Positions 1 to 8,360 of a stretch of 36,099 bases of DNA are shown piece after piece (the first letter of the stretch is position 1; each line of letters begins with the position of its first letter). The stretch covers positions 1-36,099 of the forward strand of contig JAFXEJ010000103.1 in the NCBI GenBank assembly GCA_017513795.1, in the 5' to 3' direction. Both the position numbers and the translations under genes were made by a program. The notes below the pieces were generated by a model, which saw only the letters and a program-made list of their open reading frames with translations, searched no databases and had not been told where the DNA came from. The DNA comes from Ruminococcus sp. (lineage in GTDB: Bacteria; Bacillota; Clostridia; Oscillospirales; Ruminococcaceae).

Positions 1-708
1 GACGTTTTTCAGGCTGTACAGTCCGGCGAACTTGACTATGGCGTTCTGCCGGTTCACAACTCGACAGCCGGCTCCGTGGACAGCACTTATGATCTCATGG
101 CAAAATATTTCGTCTACATAGTAAAGGAAGTTACCGTTGAGATAAATCACTGTCTCGCCGCAAAGACAGATCTTCCGCTGTCCGAAATAAAACGAGTTTA
201 TTCGCATCCTCAGGCTCTTGCACAGTGCAGTGAATTCATCTCTGAAAATTCCCTTAAAACAGCGGAATACGGCAATACTGCAACGGCTGCGGAAAAAATC
301 GCAAAGAGCGATCCATCCGAAAACTTTGCCGCTGTGTGCTCCGTTGAATGCGCTGAAAAGCTCGGTCTTGAAATCATCGCCCGTGACATCGCTGATGTAT
401 CCGTAAACCGCACAAAGTTTGTCTGCCTGTCAAGAAATATGCAGGCTGATCCCGAAGCTGATTCGATTTCCGTAATGCTGAAAATTCCGCACACTGAGGG
501 TAGCCTTTATCGTCTGCTGACTAAATTCTACGTCAACGGCATGAACCTCCTCAGAATCGAAAGCAGACCTATCAAGGACGGAAGCTTCGACGTACTTTTC
601 TACCTCGATTTCAGCGGAAAAATCACTGATCCCAAGGTCAAAGCCACATTGAGAGATCTTGAAGAAAATCTTGAATACTTCCGCATTCTCGGAACTTTCA
701 AAAACTAA
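1..708 (+). CDS. pheA: Prephenate dehydratase (PheA), 3' part
   Basis: This is the C-terminal 235 residues of a prephenate dehydratase, which converts prephenate to phenylpyruvate in phenylalanine synthesis. The reading frame is open from base 1, so the start lies outside the window, and a chorismate mutase domain could precede it. The dehydratase part is recognisable from VLPVHNSTAGSV (codons 16-27; the family usually has PIENS..GSV). The catalytic Thr-Arg-Phe motif reads TKF here (codons 138-140), so Thr is kept and Arg is replaced by Lys. A C-terminal ACT domain follows, with the phenylalanine-binding ESRP motif near codon 181, which suggests feedback inhibition by Phe. The stop is TAA. 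The next gene, metH, starts 16 bases downstream and is probably co-transcribed. Confidence 0.93.
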   Translation, partial: DVFQAVQSGELDYGVLPVHNSTAGSVDSTYDLMAKYFVYIVKEVTVEINHCLAAKTDLPLSEIKRVYSHPQALAQCSEFISENSLKTAEYGNTATAAEKIAKSDPSENFAAVCSVECAEKLGLEIIARDIADVSVNRTKFVCLSRNMQADPEADSISVMLKIPHTEGSLYRLLTKFYVNGMNLLRIESRPIKDGSFDVLFYLDFSGKITDPKVKATLRDLEENLEYFRILGTFKN

Positions 709-724
709 CTGCCGGAGATATAAT

Positions 725-3091
725 ATGAACAGACTTGAATCAATCCTTAACAAAAAAGAATTCTTATTCCTCGACGGCGGCATGGGAACTATGCTCCAGT
801 CGCTTGGAATTGAAACTGAACACGTTCCGGAACTGCTTAACCTTACAGCACCGGATTCCATAAAGAAAATCCACCGTATGTACATAGAAAACGGCTCGGA
901 TATCGTCTATGCGAACACTTTCGGAGCAAACCGCTTCAAGCTAAGCAAATGCGGATATTCCGTCGAGGAAGTCGTTTCTGCCGGCGTAAAAAACGCTCTT
1001 GAAGCCGCTGACGGACACGCTCTTGCCGCCCTTGATATAGGCCCTCTCGGACAGCTTCTTGAACCGTCCGGAACACTCTCTTTTGAAGAAGCCTACGACT
1101 GCTTCCGTGAAATAGTTCTCGCCGGAAAGGACGCCGATGTCATTGTTATCGAGACAATGACCGACCTCTATGAGACAAAAGCGGCGCTTCTTGCGGCAAA
1201 GGAAAATTCCGACAAGCCCGTTCTTGTCACCATGACTTTCGAGGAAAATATGCGTACCTTCACCGGAGTTTCTCCAGAGGCTATGGCGGCTGTTCTCACC
1301 GGTCTCGGAGCTGACGCAATCGGCGTGAACTGCTCTCTCGGACCGGCAGAACTTCTTCCGGTTCTTGAAAAAATCTGCGCCAATACGTCACTTCCCGTTA
1401 TCGCAAAGCCAAATGCCGGACTGCCTGACCCTTCAACCGGACTTTTCAGCGTATCACCGGAAGATTTCGCCGCAAGTGCTCTTAAACTTGCAGATGCCGG
1501 AGTTTCGATTTTCGGCGGATGCTGCGGAACTACTCCGGCACATACCGGCGCACTCGTCAAGGCTCTTTCCGGAATTAAAAGAAAACAGCGTGAAATCGCT
1601 AAAAAAAGCGTTGTATGCTCGGCTGTTTCATGTGTAGAAATAGACCAGCCACGAATTATCGGAGAAAGAATAAATCCTACCGGCAAAAAGCGTTTCAAGG
1701 AGGCTCTTGTTGCCGGAGATATTGACTACATCCTCGGTCAGGCTGTGGAACAGATTCATGCCGGAGCCGAAATCCTTGACGTCAACGTGGGACATCCCGA
1801 AATCGACGAAAAGGCTATGATGATAAAGGCTGTAAAGGCTATCCAGAGCGTCTGCGATACGCCGCTTCAGCTTGATTCCACTATTCCGGACGTACTCGAA
1901 GCCGGACTTCGTGTCTACAACGGCAAGCCTATCGTAAATTCCGTCAACGGCGAGGATGAATCACTTGACGCTATACTTCCTCTTGTAAAAAAATACGGTG
2001 CCGCTGTTGTCGGACTTACTCTCGACAAGAACGGAATCCCAAAAACTGCGGATGGTCGTTTCGCTATTGCAGAGAAAATTCTCAGCCGTGCGCTTGAATA
2101 TGGCATTCCCCGTGAAGATGTGTATATCGACTGTCTCACGCTGACAGCCTCCGCTGAACAGGACGGCGTTATGGAGACTCTTGGTGCGCTGAAACGTGTA
2201 AAATCCGAGCTTGGTCTGAAAACTGTTCTCGGCGTTTCAAATATTTCCTTCGGACTGCCCAACCGTGAGCTTATCACAAGAACTTTTCTGACAATGGCTC
2301 TCCAAAACGGTCTTGATCTGCCGATAATCAATCCCAATGTGGAGTCAATTACCGGTGCTGTCCGTGCATACCGTCTTCTTGCCGGAATCGACCGCAATTC
2401 AGTGGAATTTATAAAAGTATACTCACAGGATAATTCCGCTTCTGCCGCACCGGCTATTCCGACACCGTCAGGAAATGTTGATATCTCCTACGCAGTTGAA
2501 AACGGACTCAAAAACGACGCTGTAAAAGCCGCCCGTGAACTGCTTAAAGATAACGATCCGATGACGATAATCAATGAATATCTCATTCCGGCACTCGATT
2601 CTGCCGGCGCAAAATTCGAAAAGGGAACTATCTTCCTTCCGCAGCTCATCCTCACTGCCGGAGCCGCACAGGCTTGCTTCGAGGCTGTCAAGGAAAGCCT
2701 TCCTTCCGGTTCAGACGGCGTATCAAAGGGAAAAATCGTTCTTGCAACTGTAAAGGGTGATATCCACGATATCGGAAAGAATATCGTAAAGGTTCTGCTT
2801 GAAAGCTACGGTTTCACAGTAATTGATCTCGGAAAGGATGTCGCTCCGGAAGTAATCGTTGAAGCGGCAATAAAGCATCAGGTAAAGCTTGTAGGACTTT
2901 CAGCTCTCATGACGACAACGCTCAAATCTATGGCTGATACTGTTGCACTTCTGAACGAAAAATATACAGATTGTAAAACAGTTGTAGGCGGTGCAGTTCT
3001 TACAGAAGCCTACGCAAAACAGATACACGCTGACTTCTACGCAAAGGACGCAAAACAAGCCGTTGACATAGCTTCGGAAATATACTCATAA
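725..3091 (+). CDS. metH: Cobalamin-dependent methionine synthase, short form without reactivation domain
   Basis: This 788-residue protein transfers the methyl group of methyltetrahydrofolate to homocysteine through a cobalamin cofactor. Domains in order: homocysteine methyltransferase barrel (about 1-285; zinc ligands Cys203 in VNCS and Cys266/Cys267 in GGCCGTTP); pterin-binding barrel (about 308-570, beginning IIGERINPTG); cobalamin cap and Rossmann domain (about 600-788) with the B12 motif GDIHDIGKN, His681 being the cobalt ligand. It ends there: the C-terminal S-adenosylmethionine reactivation domain of the roughly 1200-residue E. coli enzyme is absent, as in other short anaerobe forms, so reactivation would need a separate protein. 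ATG 725 was chosen over upstream in-frame codons because a GGAGATA ribosome site lies just before it and the family N-terminus begins here. Confidence 0.95.
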   Translation: MNRLESILNKKEFLFLDGGMGTMLQSLGIETEHVPELLNLTAPDSIKKIHRMYIENGSDIVYANTFGANRFKLSKCGYSVEEVVSAGVKNALEAADGHALAALDIGPLGQLLEPSGTLSFEEAYDCFREIVLAGKDADVIVIETMTDLYETKAALLAAKENSDKPVLVTMTFEENMRTFTGVSPEAMAAVLTGLGADAIGVNCSLGPAELLPVLEKICANTSLPVIAKPNAGLPDPSTGLFSVSPEDFAASALKLADAGVSIFGGCCGTTPAHTGALVKALSGIKRKQREIAKKSVVCSAVSCVEIDQPRIIGERINPTGKKRFKEALVAGDIDYILGQAVEQIHAGAEILDVNVGHPEIDEKAMMIKAVKAIQSVCDTPLQLDSTIPDVLEAGLRVYNGKPIVNSVNGEDESLDAILPLVKKYGAAVVGLTLDKNGIPKTADGRFAIAEKILSRALEYGIPREDVYIDCLTLTASAEQDGVMETLGALKRVKSELGLKTVLGVSNISFGLPNRELITRTFLTMALQNGLDLPIINPNVESITGAVRAYRLLAGIDRNSVEFIKVYSQDNSASAAPAIPTPSGNVDISYAVENGLKNDAVKAARELLKDNDPMTIINEYLIPALDSAGAKFEKGTIFLPQLILTAGAAQACFEAVKESLPSGSDGVSKGKIVLATVKGDIHDIGKNIVKVLLESYGFTVIDLGKDVAPEVIVEAAIKHQVKLVGLSALMTTTLKSMADTVALLNEKYTDCKTVVGGAVLTEAYAKQIHADFYAKDAKQAVDIASEIYS

Positions 3092-3469
3092 AAAAGTACC
3101 GCATTTATAACGGCAGTATTCTTATAGGTACTTCATGCGTATCTATCGGGGGAAACCTTTCTGAGGAAAGGTTCCGCCAACAGCGGCGGTCCCCTCTGTC
3201 CTTCGGACATCTCCCCGCACTGCGGGGAGTCACCCCCGTAACCCCTTCCAAAGACTTTTAATACTAAAATTTCCGCCTTATAGGGCACAGACACCAAATA
3301 AACGAGAAACAAAAGGTTTTCTCTCGGTGTGCCCTATAAGGCGGAAATTTAATACTGAAAGTTTTAGGAAAGGAGTTTGAGGAAGAACCCTTTTTCAAAA
3401 GGGTTTTCCTCAATAAATATGTATAAAACACCTGTAAGAGTACCACCATTATCAGTGCGGTACTTTTTT
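3090..3469. terminator. Bidirectional metH/glyS terminator split by a repeat element
   Basis: A 13-bp perfect inverted repeat, AAAAAAGTACCGC at 3090-3102 and GCGGTACTTTTTT at 3457-3469, lies between the convergent genes metH and glyS. Each arm ends in a run of six T on the strand that reads out of it, which is the form of a bidirectional intrinsic terminator. The loop is 354 bases long because the 286-bp repeat at 3130-3415 sits inside it. The right arm can also pair locally with AGTACC at 3439-3444 to make a short terminator on the plus strand. The left arm overlaps the metH stop codon. Confidence 0.6.
3130..3415. repeat. 286-bp structured repeat element, copy 1
   Basis: This stretch is nearly identical to 32535-32820 and has the same length. 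It holds several nested hairpins: CCTTTC/GGAAAGG near 3157, CCGCC/GGCGG near 3175, GTCC-TTC-GGAC near 3199, CTCCCCGC/GCGGGGAG near 3210, a 22-bp perfect stem at 3267-3288/3329-3350, and a final stem of about 15 bp, GAGGAA(G)AACCCTTTT against AAAAGGGTTTTCCTC, ending near 3412. One base pair of the 22-bp stem differs between the copies in a compensatory way (T3279-A3338 here, G-C in the other copy). I see no believable protein in it. It fills the whole metH-glyS gap. Confidence 0.85.
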
Positions 3470-3470
3470 A

Positions 3471-4874
3471 TCAGAATGCGATTTTTTCCTCAAGATATGC
3501 AACGAGATCGTCAATTGCAACTCTTTCCTGTGTCATTGTATCACGGTCACGGACTGTTACGCAGTTATCCTTTTCAAGTGTATCAAAGTCGTATGTGATA
3601 CAGAAAGGTGTACCGATTTCATCCTGACGGCGGTATCTCTTACCGATAGTACCAGCTTCATCGAAGTCAACCATAAACTTTTTGGAGAGCATTTCGTATA
3701 CTTCCTCAGCCTTGGGAGTGAGCTTCTTCACGAGCGGAAGAACTGCACACTTGAAAGGTGCAAGAGCCGGATGGAAACGCATAACTGTTCTTGTTTCCTT
3801 CTTTTCGTTGCCGTTCTTGTCAGTGGAAACGAGTTCCTCCTCGTCGTAAGCCTCAGTAACAACAGAGAGGAAAAGTCTCTCAACGCCGAGTGAAGGCTCG
3901 ATAACGTAAGGAATGTACTTCTCGTTTGTCTCAGGATCAAAGTATTCAAGTGACTTGCCGCTTGTATTGATGTGCTGTGTGAGGTCGTAGTCTGTACGGT
4001 CAGCAACGCCCCAGAGTTCGCCCCAGCCGAACGGGAAAAGATACTCAAAGTCAGTAGTTGCCTTGGAGTAGAAGCAAAGCTCCTCGGGATCATGGTCACG
4101 AAGACGGAGATTCTCCTCCTTGAGACCGATATTCAGAAGGAATTCCTTACAGAAGCTTCTCCAGTAATTGAACCATTCAAGATCTGTACCGGGCTTGCAG
4201 AAGAATTCAAGCTCCATCTGCTCGAACTCACGGACACGGAAAATGAAGTTTCCGGGAGTGATTTCGTTTCTGAAGGATTTACCGATCTGTGCAACGCCGA
4301 AAGGTACCTTCTTACGGGTAGTTCTCTGGATATTTGCAAAGTTTACGAAGATACCCTGTGCTGTCTCCGGACGGAGATAAAGCTCAGACATGTTATCCTC
4401 TGTAACACCCTGAAATGTCTTGAACATAAGGTTGAACTGACGGATATCTGTGAAATTGCGCTTTCCGCAGTTAGGACACACGATTTCCTTTTCGTTGATG
4501 TAGTCAGTCATCTGCTGATTTGTCCAGCCGGCAACGTTTGTGCCGTCGAAGTCCTCGATGAGATTGTCAGCACGGTGACGTGTCTTACACTCCTTACAGT
4601 CCATGAGAGGATCTGAGAAGCCGCCGATATGTCCGGATGCAACCCATGTCTGGGGATTCATGAGAATAGCACTGTCAAGACCTACATTGTACTTGTTCTC
4701 TTGAACGAATTTCTTCATCCATGCCTTCTTGATGTTGTTTTTCAGTTCAACGCCGAGAGGGCCGTAATCCCATGTATTTGCAAGACCGCCGTAGATCTCT
4801 GAACCGGGATAAACAAACCCCTTAGACTTGCACAGCTCTACAATTCTGTCCATTATTTTTTCGTTGTTCTTCAT
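3471..4874 (-). CDS. glyS: Glycyl-tRNA synthetase, dimeric class II type
   Basis: This 467-residue enzyme attaches glycine to tRNA-Gly. It is the single-chain alpha2 type (GlyQS-like), not the two-subunit bacterial type. Visible marks are the class II motif 1 region [15 protein letters not shown] (about 33-47), a zinc-binding insertion with Cys93/Cys96 and Cys133/Cys136, motif 2 around RPETAQGIF and [19 protein letters not shown], and motif 3 in [13 protein letters not shown]-terminal anticodon-binding domain follows from about residue 370. The length is normal. The start ATG at 4874 has a GAGGT ribosome site just upstream and a good promoter at 4915-4943, so the gene is probably transcribed alone. 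It converges on metH. Confidence 0.97.
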   Translation of the reverse strand: MKNNEKIMDRIVELCKSKGFVYPGSEIYGGLANTWDYGPLGVELKNNIKKAWMKKFVQENKYNVGLDSAILMNPQTWVASGHIGGFSDPLMDCKECKTRHRADNLIEDFDGTNVAGWTNQQMTDYINEKEIVCPNCGKRNFTDIRQFNLMFKTFQGVTEDNMSELYLRPETAQGIFVNFANIQRTTRKKVPFGVAQIGKSFRNEITPGNFIFRVREFEQMELEFFCKPGTDLEWFNYWRSFCKEFLLNIGLKEENLRLRDHDPEELCFYSKATTDFEYLFPFGWGELWGVADRTDYDLTQHINTSGKSLEYFDPETNEKYIPYVIEPSLGVERLFLSVVTEAYDEEELVSTDKNGNEKKETRTVMRFHPALAPFKCAVLPLVKKLTPKAEEVYEMLSKKFMVDFDEAGTIGKRYRRQDEIGTPFCITYDFDTLEKDNCVTVRDRDTMTQERVAIDDLVAYLEEKIAF

Positions 4875-4914
4875 TTTTATAACCTCATTTCATTAATGAT
4901 AATATTCCTATATT

Positions 4915-4943
4915 ATTTTACGTTATATTCCTTAAAATGTCAA
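4915..4943 (-). promoter_or_regulatory. Sigma-A promoter of glyS
   Basis: On the minus strand TTGACA (4938-4943) and TAAAAT (4915-4920) are separated by 17 bases, about 40 bases before the glyS start. The -35 box is consensus. There is no room for a T-box leader between it and glyS. Confidence 0.7.
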
Positions 4944-4959
4944 GCACTTTTTTGCATTC

Positions 4960-5104
4960 ATATGTGTAAAATAAATACGGGCATTGTAGGGTGCGATGCC
5001 CACATCGCACCGTAAACATATTACATTCATAACGGGCGGATGTAGGCATCCGACCCTACATAAAAATAAAAAAATATGGTTGCCTACGAAAATTTTACAT
5101 ATAC
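4960..5104. repeat. MITE-like inverted-repeat element A, flanked by 9-bp direct repeats
   Basis: The element begins TATGTGTAAAATAAATACGG (from 4961) and ends in a related inverted sequence, AAAATTTTACATATA (to about 5103). Inside are two palindromes: GGTGCGATG/CATCGCACC (4990-4998/5003-5011) and GGGCGGATG/CATCCGACCC (5034-5056). The 9-mer TTTGCATTC occurs on both sides, at 4951-4959 and 5105-5113, which would fit a target-site duplication. The first 75 bases match element B at 6186-6434 in the same orientation. No transposase is encoded. Confidence 0.6.
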
Positions 5105-5131
5105 TTTGCATTCCCGAAACGTTATGCAAAA

Positions 5132-5614
5132 TCAGTAATTATCCTTGAAATTCACTATCATAAGCTGTTTTTTCTTTGCAAGACGAACTGTCTGTCCTGT
5201 ACCGCTGCTGAAAATCCCCGGATCCCAGAAACAGAAGCAGCATGTATCTGCGTACTCCACAAGGCGGATATTTCTTTCTTTCATGCAGCCCTTGAAGTAA
5301 TTTTCGCATATATACTCGACTGAATCGGCAAGTTCCCGTATGCGGAAAAACTCTCTCTGCTGCGCTGATGTCCACTTTGCCGTCTGCTGTTCGCTGGCAC
5401 ATGGCAGCACGAGATGAAGCTTCACCTGAGGATATACCTCACGAAGCCTTAATACTGTTGCCGCCGCAAGCGTATCCCACCCGACCGCTCCGCCAGCATA
5501 ATAATCCGTTATCCCTTTTGTGCATATCCAGCGTTCAAGAACGCTGTACAGCCGTTCTTTTATTTCTTCCGTCTGCGGAATTACTCTGTGTCCCGTAAAG
5601 CAAGCTGAGCCCAT
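5132..5614 (-). CDS. DUF1273 / YpsA-like SLOG-fold protein
   Basis: This 160-residue protein opens with ACFTGHR (about 4-10), the glycine-containing first strand of YpsA/DUF1273 proteins, and continues with AGGAVGWDTLAA (about 41-52), the second conserved turn of that Rossmann-like SLOG fold. SLOG proteins are thought to bind nucleotides or nucleotide-derived ligands; the cellular role of this group is not established. No membrane segment or signal peptide is visible. The C-terminal half contains several Cys (around YADTCCFCFWD). It lies 36 bases downstream of the GIY-YIG-like gene on the same strand and probably shares its promoter. The start is supported by an AAGGGG site upstream. I am fairly sure of the fold family and do not assign a function. 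Confidence 0.75.
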   Translation of the reverse strand: MGSACFTGHRVIPQTEEIKERLYSVLERWICTKGITDYYAGGAVGWDTLAAATVLRLREVYPQVKLHLVLPCASEQQTAKWTSAQQREFFRIRELADSVEYICENYFKGCMKERNIRLVEYADTCCFCFWDPGIFSSGTGQTVRLAKKKQLMIVNFKDNY

Positions 5615-5650
5615 AAGTGTTGTCCCCTTATTTGAATGTCAGAATCTTTT

Positions 5651-6097
5651 TTACCAACCATACCATTCTTTATGAGTAAAATACAGTCTGGGAGGAAGAT
5701 TTCCTATATATCGTGTATTATGTATATCCAACCAATACTGCGGATAGCAGTCTTTTGTACACTGTTTATTACGCTTGAGATTGTTTCTCATAAAGTAAAT
5801 CAGCGTTTTTTCTGCACTGTCTATTAATTCTTTTCGATACTGTCTCGTAATATTCTGCGGATAAACTATATATCCGAGTCTGACCTGAATTATTCCTCTA
5901 TGATCTCCGATCCAATGATTCATGTGTGCTTCAAGCCGACTTCTAAAATTATAGGTAGTTTTTCCAATATACAGGTTTGTAATATTTCCACCAAAATTTC
6001 GAGTGATATAGTATAATCCAACATCGTTCATTCGTTCATCGTAAATTATGTTATTTATATCCATCGGATACGACCATTCGATAATTATTTTTCTCAT
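5651..6097 (-). CDS. GIY-YIG-like nuclease domain protein
   Basis: This 148-residue protein resembles a stand-alone GIY-YIG domain. GLYYI at 27-31 matches the GIY strand, LYIGKT at 42-47 matches the YIG strand, FRSRLEAH (51-58) supplies the arginine expected on the first helix, and Glu96 followed by LIYFMRNN fits the metal-binding Glu and the Asn-containing helix. The family includes endonucleases of mobile elements, repair and defence; nothing here shows the target. The gene has its own strong promoter (6140-6168) and a CTCTCC ribosome site complement just upstream. The Ile/Asn/Tyr-rich composition is more AT-biased than the neighbouring housekeeping genes, which would suit horizontal transfer. 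The assignment rests on motif reading only. Confidence 0.6.
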   Translation of the reverse strand: MRKIIIEWSYPMDINNIIYDERMNDVGLYYITRNFGGNITNLYIGKTTYNFRSRLEAHMNHWIGDHRGIIQVRLGYIVYPQNITRQYRKELIDSAEKTLIYFMRNNLKRNKQCTKDCYPQYWLDIHNTRYIGNLPPRLYFTHKEWYGW

Positions 6098-6139
6098 ATC
6101 CCTCTCCTTTTTAGACTGTTACTTGTTTTTAGTATATTT

Positions 6140-6168
6140 ATTGTACCACGATGCAGTCCTGTTGTCAA
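6140..6168 (-). promoter_or_regulatory. Sigma-A promoter of the GIY-YIG/SLOG gene pair
   Basis: On the minus strand TTGACA (6163-6168) and TACAAT (6140-6145) are 17 bases apart, about 45 bases before the start at 6097. The pair downstream has no other promoter that I can see. Confidence 0.7.
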
Positions 6169-6185
6169 TCAGCACCAGCGGTGCG

Positions 6186-6434
6186 TATGTGTAAAAAAAT
6201 ATGGGCAATGTAGGGTGCAATGCCTACATCGCACCGTAAACATATTTCATTCATAACGGGCGAATACATTGGTCTTGTGGGACGTCGAGACGCCGTCCCC
6301 TACATTCGGTCATTTAAAATTACCATTGATATTATGTAGGGGCGGATGCCTTCATCCGCCCGTAATGAACGTGATTTTTTGGCGGTGCGATGCAGGCAGC
6401 GCACCTTGCATTGCCTTTATTTATTTTACACATA
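6186..6434. repeat. MITE-like inverted-repeat element B
   Basis: A 249-bp element bounded by imperfect terminal inverted repeats of about 25 bp: TATGTGTAAAAAAATATGGG (from 6186) and, inverted, TTTATTTATTTTACACATA (to 6434). The first 75 bases match element A at 4960-5104 in the same orientation. It also contains REP-like palindromes, for example GACGTC-GAGACG-CCGTCCCC near 6282-6300 and GGGCGGATG/CATCCGCCC near 6344-6360. No gene is encoded, and I see no clear target duplication. It fills most of the gap between the GIY-YIG gene and purB. Confidence 0.65.
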
Positions 6435-6451
6435 CCCCGTAACGTTTTATC

Positions 6452-6480
6452 TTGACAGATATTGTAAAAAATGGTATAAT
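6452..6480 (+). promoter_or_regulatory. Consensus sigma-A promoter of purB
   Basis: TTGACA (6452-6457) and TATAAT (6475-6480) are 17 bases apart, a perfect consensus promoter. It starts 18 bases after the end of element B and lies about 58 bases before the purB start. I see no purine riboswitch between promoter and gene. Confidence 0.85.
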
Positions 6481-6537
6481 TAATTCGTATTGCTCCGCAT
6501 AGAACGGAGAAAAATATTCCTGAAGGAGAACTTTATT

Positions 6538-7977
6538 ATGAGCGGTAATATCAACAGCTACGAAAGCCCATTCTGCACACGTTATGCCAGCGAGGAAATG
6601 CAGTATATTTTCTCTGCTGATAAAAAATTCACTACCTAGAGAAAGCTCTGGGTTGCTCTCGCAAGAGCTGAAATGAAACTCGGACTTCCTGTTACTGAGG
6701 CTCAGGTAAAACAGCTTGAAGAACACATCAGCGACGTTGACTACACTATGGCTGAGGAGCGTGAGAAAATCACCCGCCATGACGTAATGGCTCACGTTTT
6801 CACATACGGACAGGCTTGCCCTGACGCTGCCGGTATCATCCATCTCGGTGCAACTTCATGCTATGTCGGCGACAATACCGATGTTATCATCATGCGTGAC
6901 GCTCTCAATGTTGTACGCAGAAAACTTATAAACGTTATGGGCAATCTGGCAAAATTTGCCGATGAATACAAGAATATGCCCTGTCTTGCATATACTCACC
7001 TCCAGCCCGCACAGCTCACTACTGTAGGCAAGAGAGCTACTCTCTGGCTCAACGAGCTTCTTATGGACTTCAATGACCTCGAATACAGAATCTCTACTCT
7101 CAGCCTTCTCGGTTCTAAGGGAACTACTGGTACTCAGGCTTCCTTCATGGAGCTTTTCGAGGGAGATACAGACAAGATCAAGCAGCTTGAAAAAATGATC
7201 GCAGAAGAAATGGGCTTCGACAGCGTTGTTCCTGTTTCCGGTCAGACTTATTCAAGAAAGGTTGACTCTCAGGTTCTTGCAGTTCTCAGCGGTATCGCTC
7301 AGACAGCAAGCAAATTCTCCAACGATATGCGTCTCCTCCAGAGCTTCAAGGAAATGGAAGAACCCCGTGAAAAGAAGCAGATTGGTTCTTCTGCTATGGC
7401 TTATAAGAGAAATCCTATGCGCTGCGAGCGTATCACTTCTCTTGCAAGATATGTCATGATCGACAGCCTTAACCCTGCATTCATAACCGGAACCCAGTGG
7501 TTCGAGAGAACTCTTGACGACTCCGCTAACAAGAGAATCAGTGTGGCTGAGGCATTCCTCGGTGTTGACGCTATCCTCAATATCATGATGAACGTTACTA
7601 ACGGTCTTGTGGTATATCCTGAGATCATCCGCAGACGTGTTATGGCTGAGCTTCCTTTCATGGCAAGCGAAAATATCATGATGGACGCTGTAAAGAAGGG
7701 CGGCAACCATCAGGAACTCCACGACAGAATTATGGACTACTCCATGATCGCCGGCGAACAGGTAAAGGTTTACGGAAAGGACAACAATCTCTGCGAGCTT
7801 ATCCTTAATGATCCTCTGTTCAAGATCACACGCAACGAGCTTGAAGCTGTTCTCAAACCGGAAAATTATACCGGAAGAAGCTCTCAGCAGGTTGACGAAT
7901 TCCTCAGCGAATACATCAATCCTATCCTCGAAGCTAACAAGGATGTTCTCGGAGAAAACTTTGAAATGAAAAACTGA
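6538..7977 (+). pseudogene. purB: Adenylosuccinate lyase with in-frame TAG at codon 34
   Basis: The frame encodes a 479-residue adenylosuccinate lyase, the enzyme of two purine steps (SAICAR to AICAR, adenylosuccinate to AMP). ATG 6538 has a GAAGGAGAA ribosome site and a consensus promoter. Codons 1-33 match the family N-terminus, including the substrate-binding RYAS. Codon 34 (6637-6639) is TAG, where I expect Trp in the conserved KKF-x-x-W-RKLW segment, so one G-to-A change from TGG explains it. The rest is intact: TSCYVGDNTD, and the signature loop SSAMAYKRNPMRCER with the catalytic Ser. The first ATG after the stop, at 6673, has no ribosome site and would lose the 45-residue start of the substrate site. 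It may be a true nonsense mutation, a suppressed codon, or a sequence error. It carries the only internal stop among the genes of the window. Confidence 0.85.
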
Positions 7978-7987
7978 GGAAAATAAT

Positions 7988-8356
7988 ATGAGTATTGGCT
8001 GCATTATTTTAGGTCTATGTCTCATCGCAATGGCATTTTACCTGAAACCGGGCGGTGTCAGAAACGGCAAGATTTTATGTACCGGAAAAATCTCTTTAAT
8101 AAACGATAAAAATGATACTGTTACAGTTTGTTACAAGTGCAAAAAAGAAGAATATTTTCACGAAATTGAAAAACGCAAACTAAATTTCAGATATTACAGT
8201 AAGGGCATAAAAGTCTCTATGTGGGTTGACGCTTCAAATCCGCAAAATATTATACATATAATCCCTGGAAGCAACGACTATGGCGTGACATTCCGTCTCA
8301 GCCTCGGATTCGGACTCTTTTTCGCCATTGCGGGTGTGCTTACAATGCTTGTATAA
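7988..8356 (+). CDS. Small membrane protein, DUF3592-like layout
   Basis: A 122-residue protein of unknown function. Residues 3-19 form a hydrophobic N-terminal helix, residues about 20-95 a polar, strand-rich middle part, and residues 100-121 a second membrane helix. This layout, with a G-x-x-V-x-x-W-V-D-x-x-NP turn (about 73-86), resembles DUF3592-type proteins with an extracytoplasmic beta domain. It starts 10 bases after the purB stop, with its GAGGAAA ribosome site overlapping that stop, so it is probably translated from the purB transcript. I do not assign a role. Confidence 0.65.
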   Translation: MSIGCIILGLCLIAMAFYLKPGGVRNGKILCTGKISLINDKNDTVTVCYKCKKEEYFHEIEKRKLNFRYYSKGIKVSMWVDASNPQNIIHIIPGSNDYGVTFRLSLGFGLFFAIAGVLTMLV

Positions 8357-8360
8357 AATA

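Noticed and set aside
3264..3598. Short frames inside the 286-bp repeat and its edges
   Set aside because: They follow hairpin sequence, differ between the copies and lack ribosome sites. The same holds for 32538-32720 and for 4932-5129 in element A.
6637..6639. purB TAG as a pyrrolysine or other recoded residue
   Set aside because: The expected residue is Trp and one base change explains it. I see no recoding structure or Pyl gene here, and no other gene in the window has an internal TAG.
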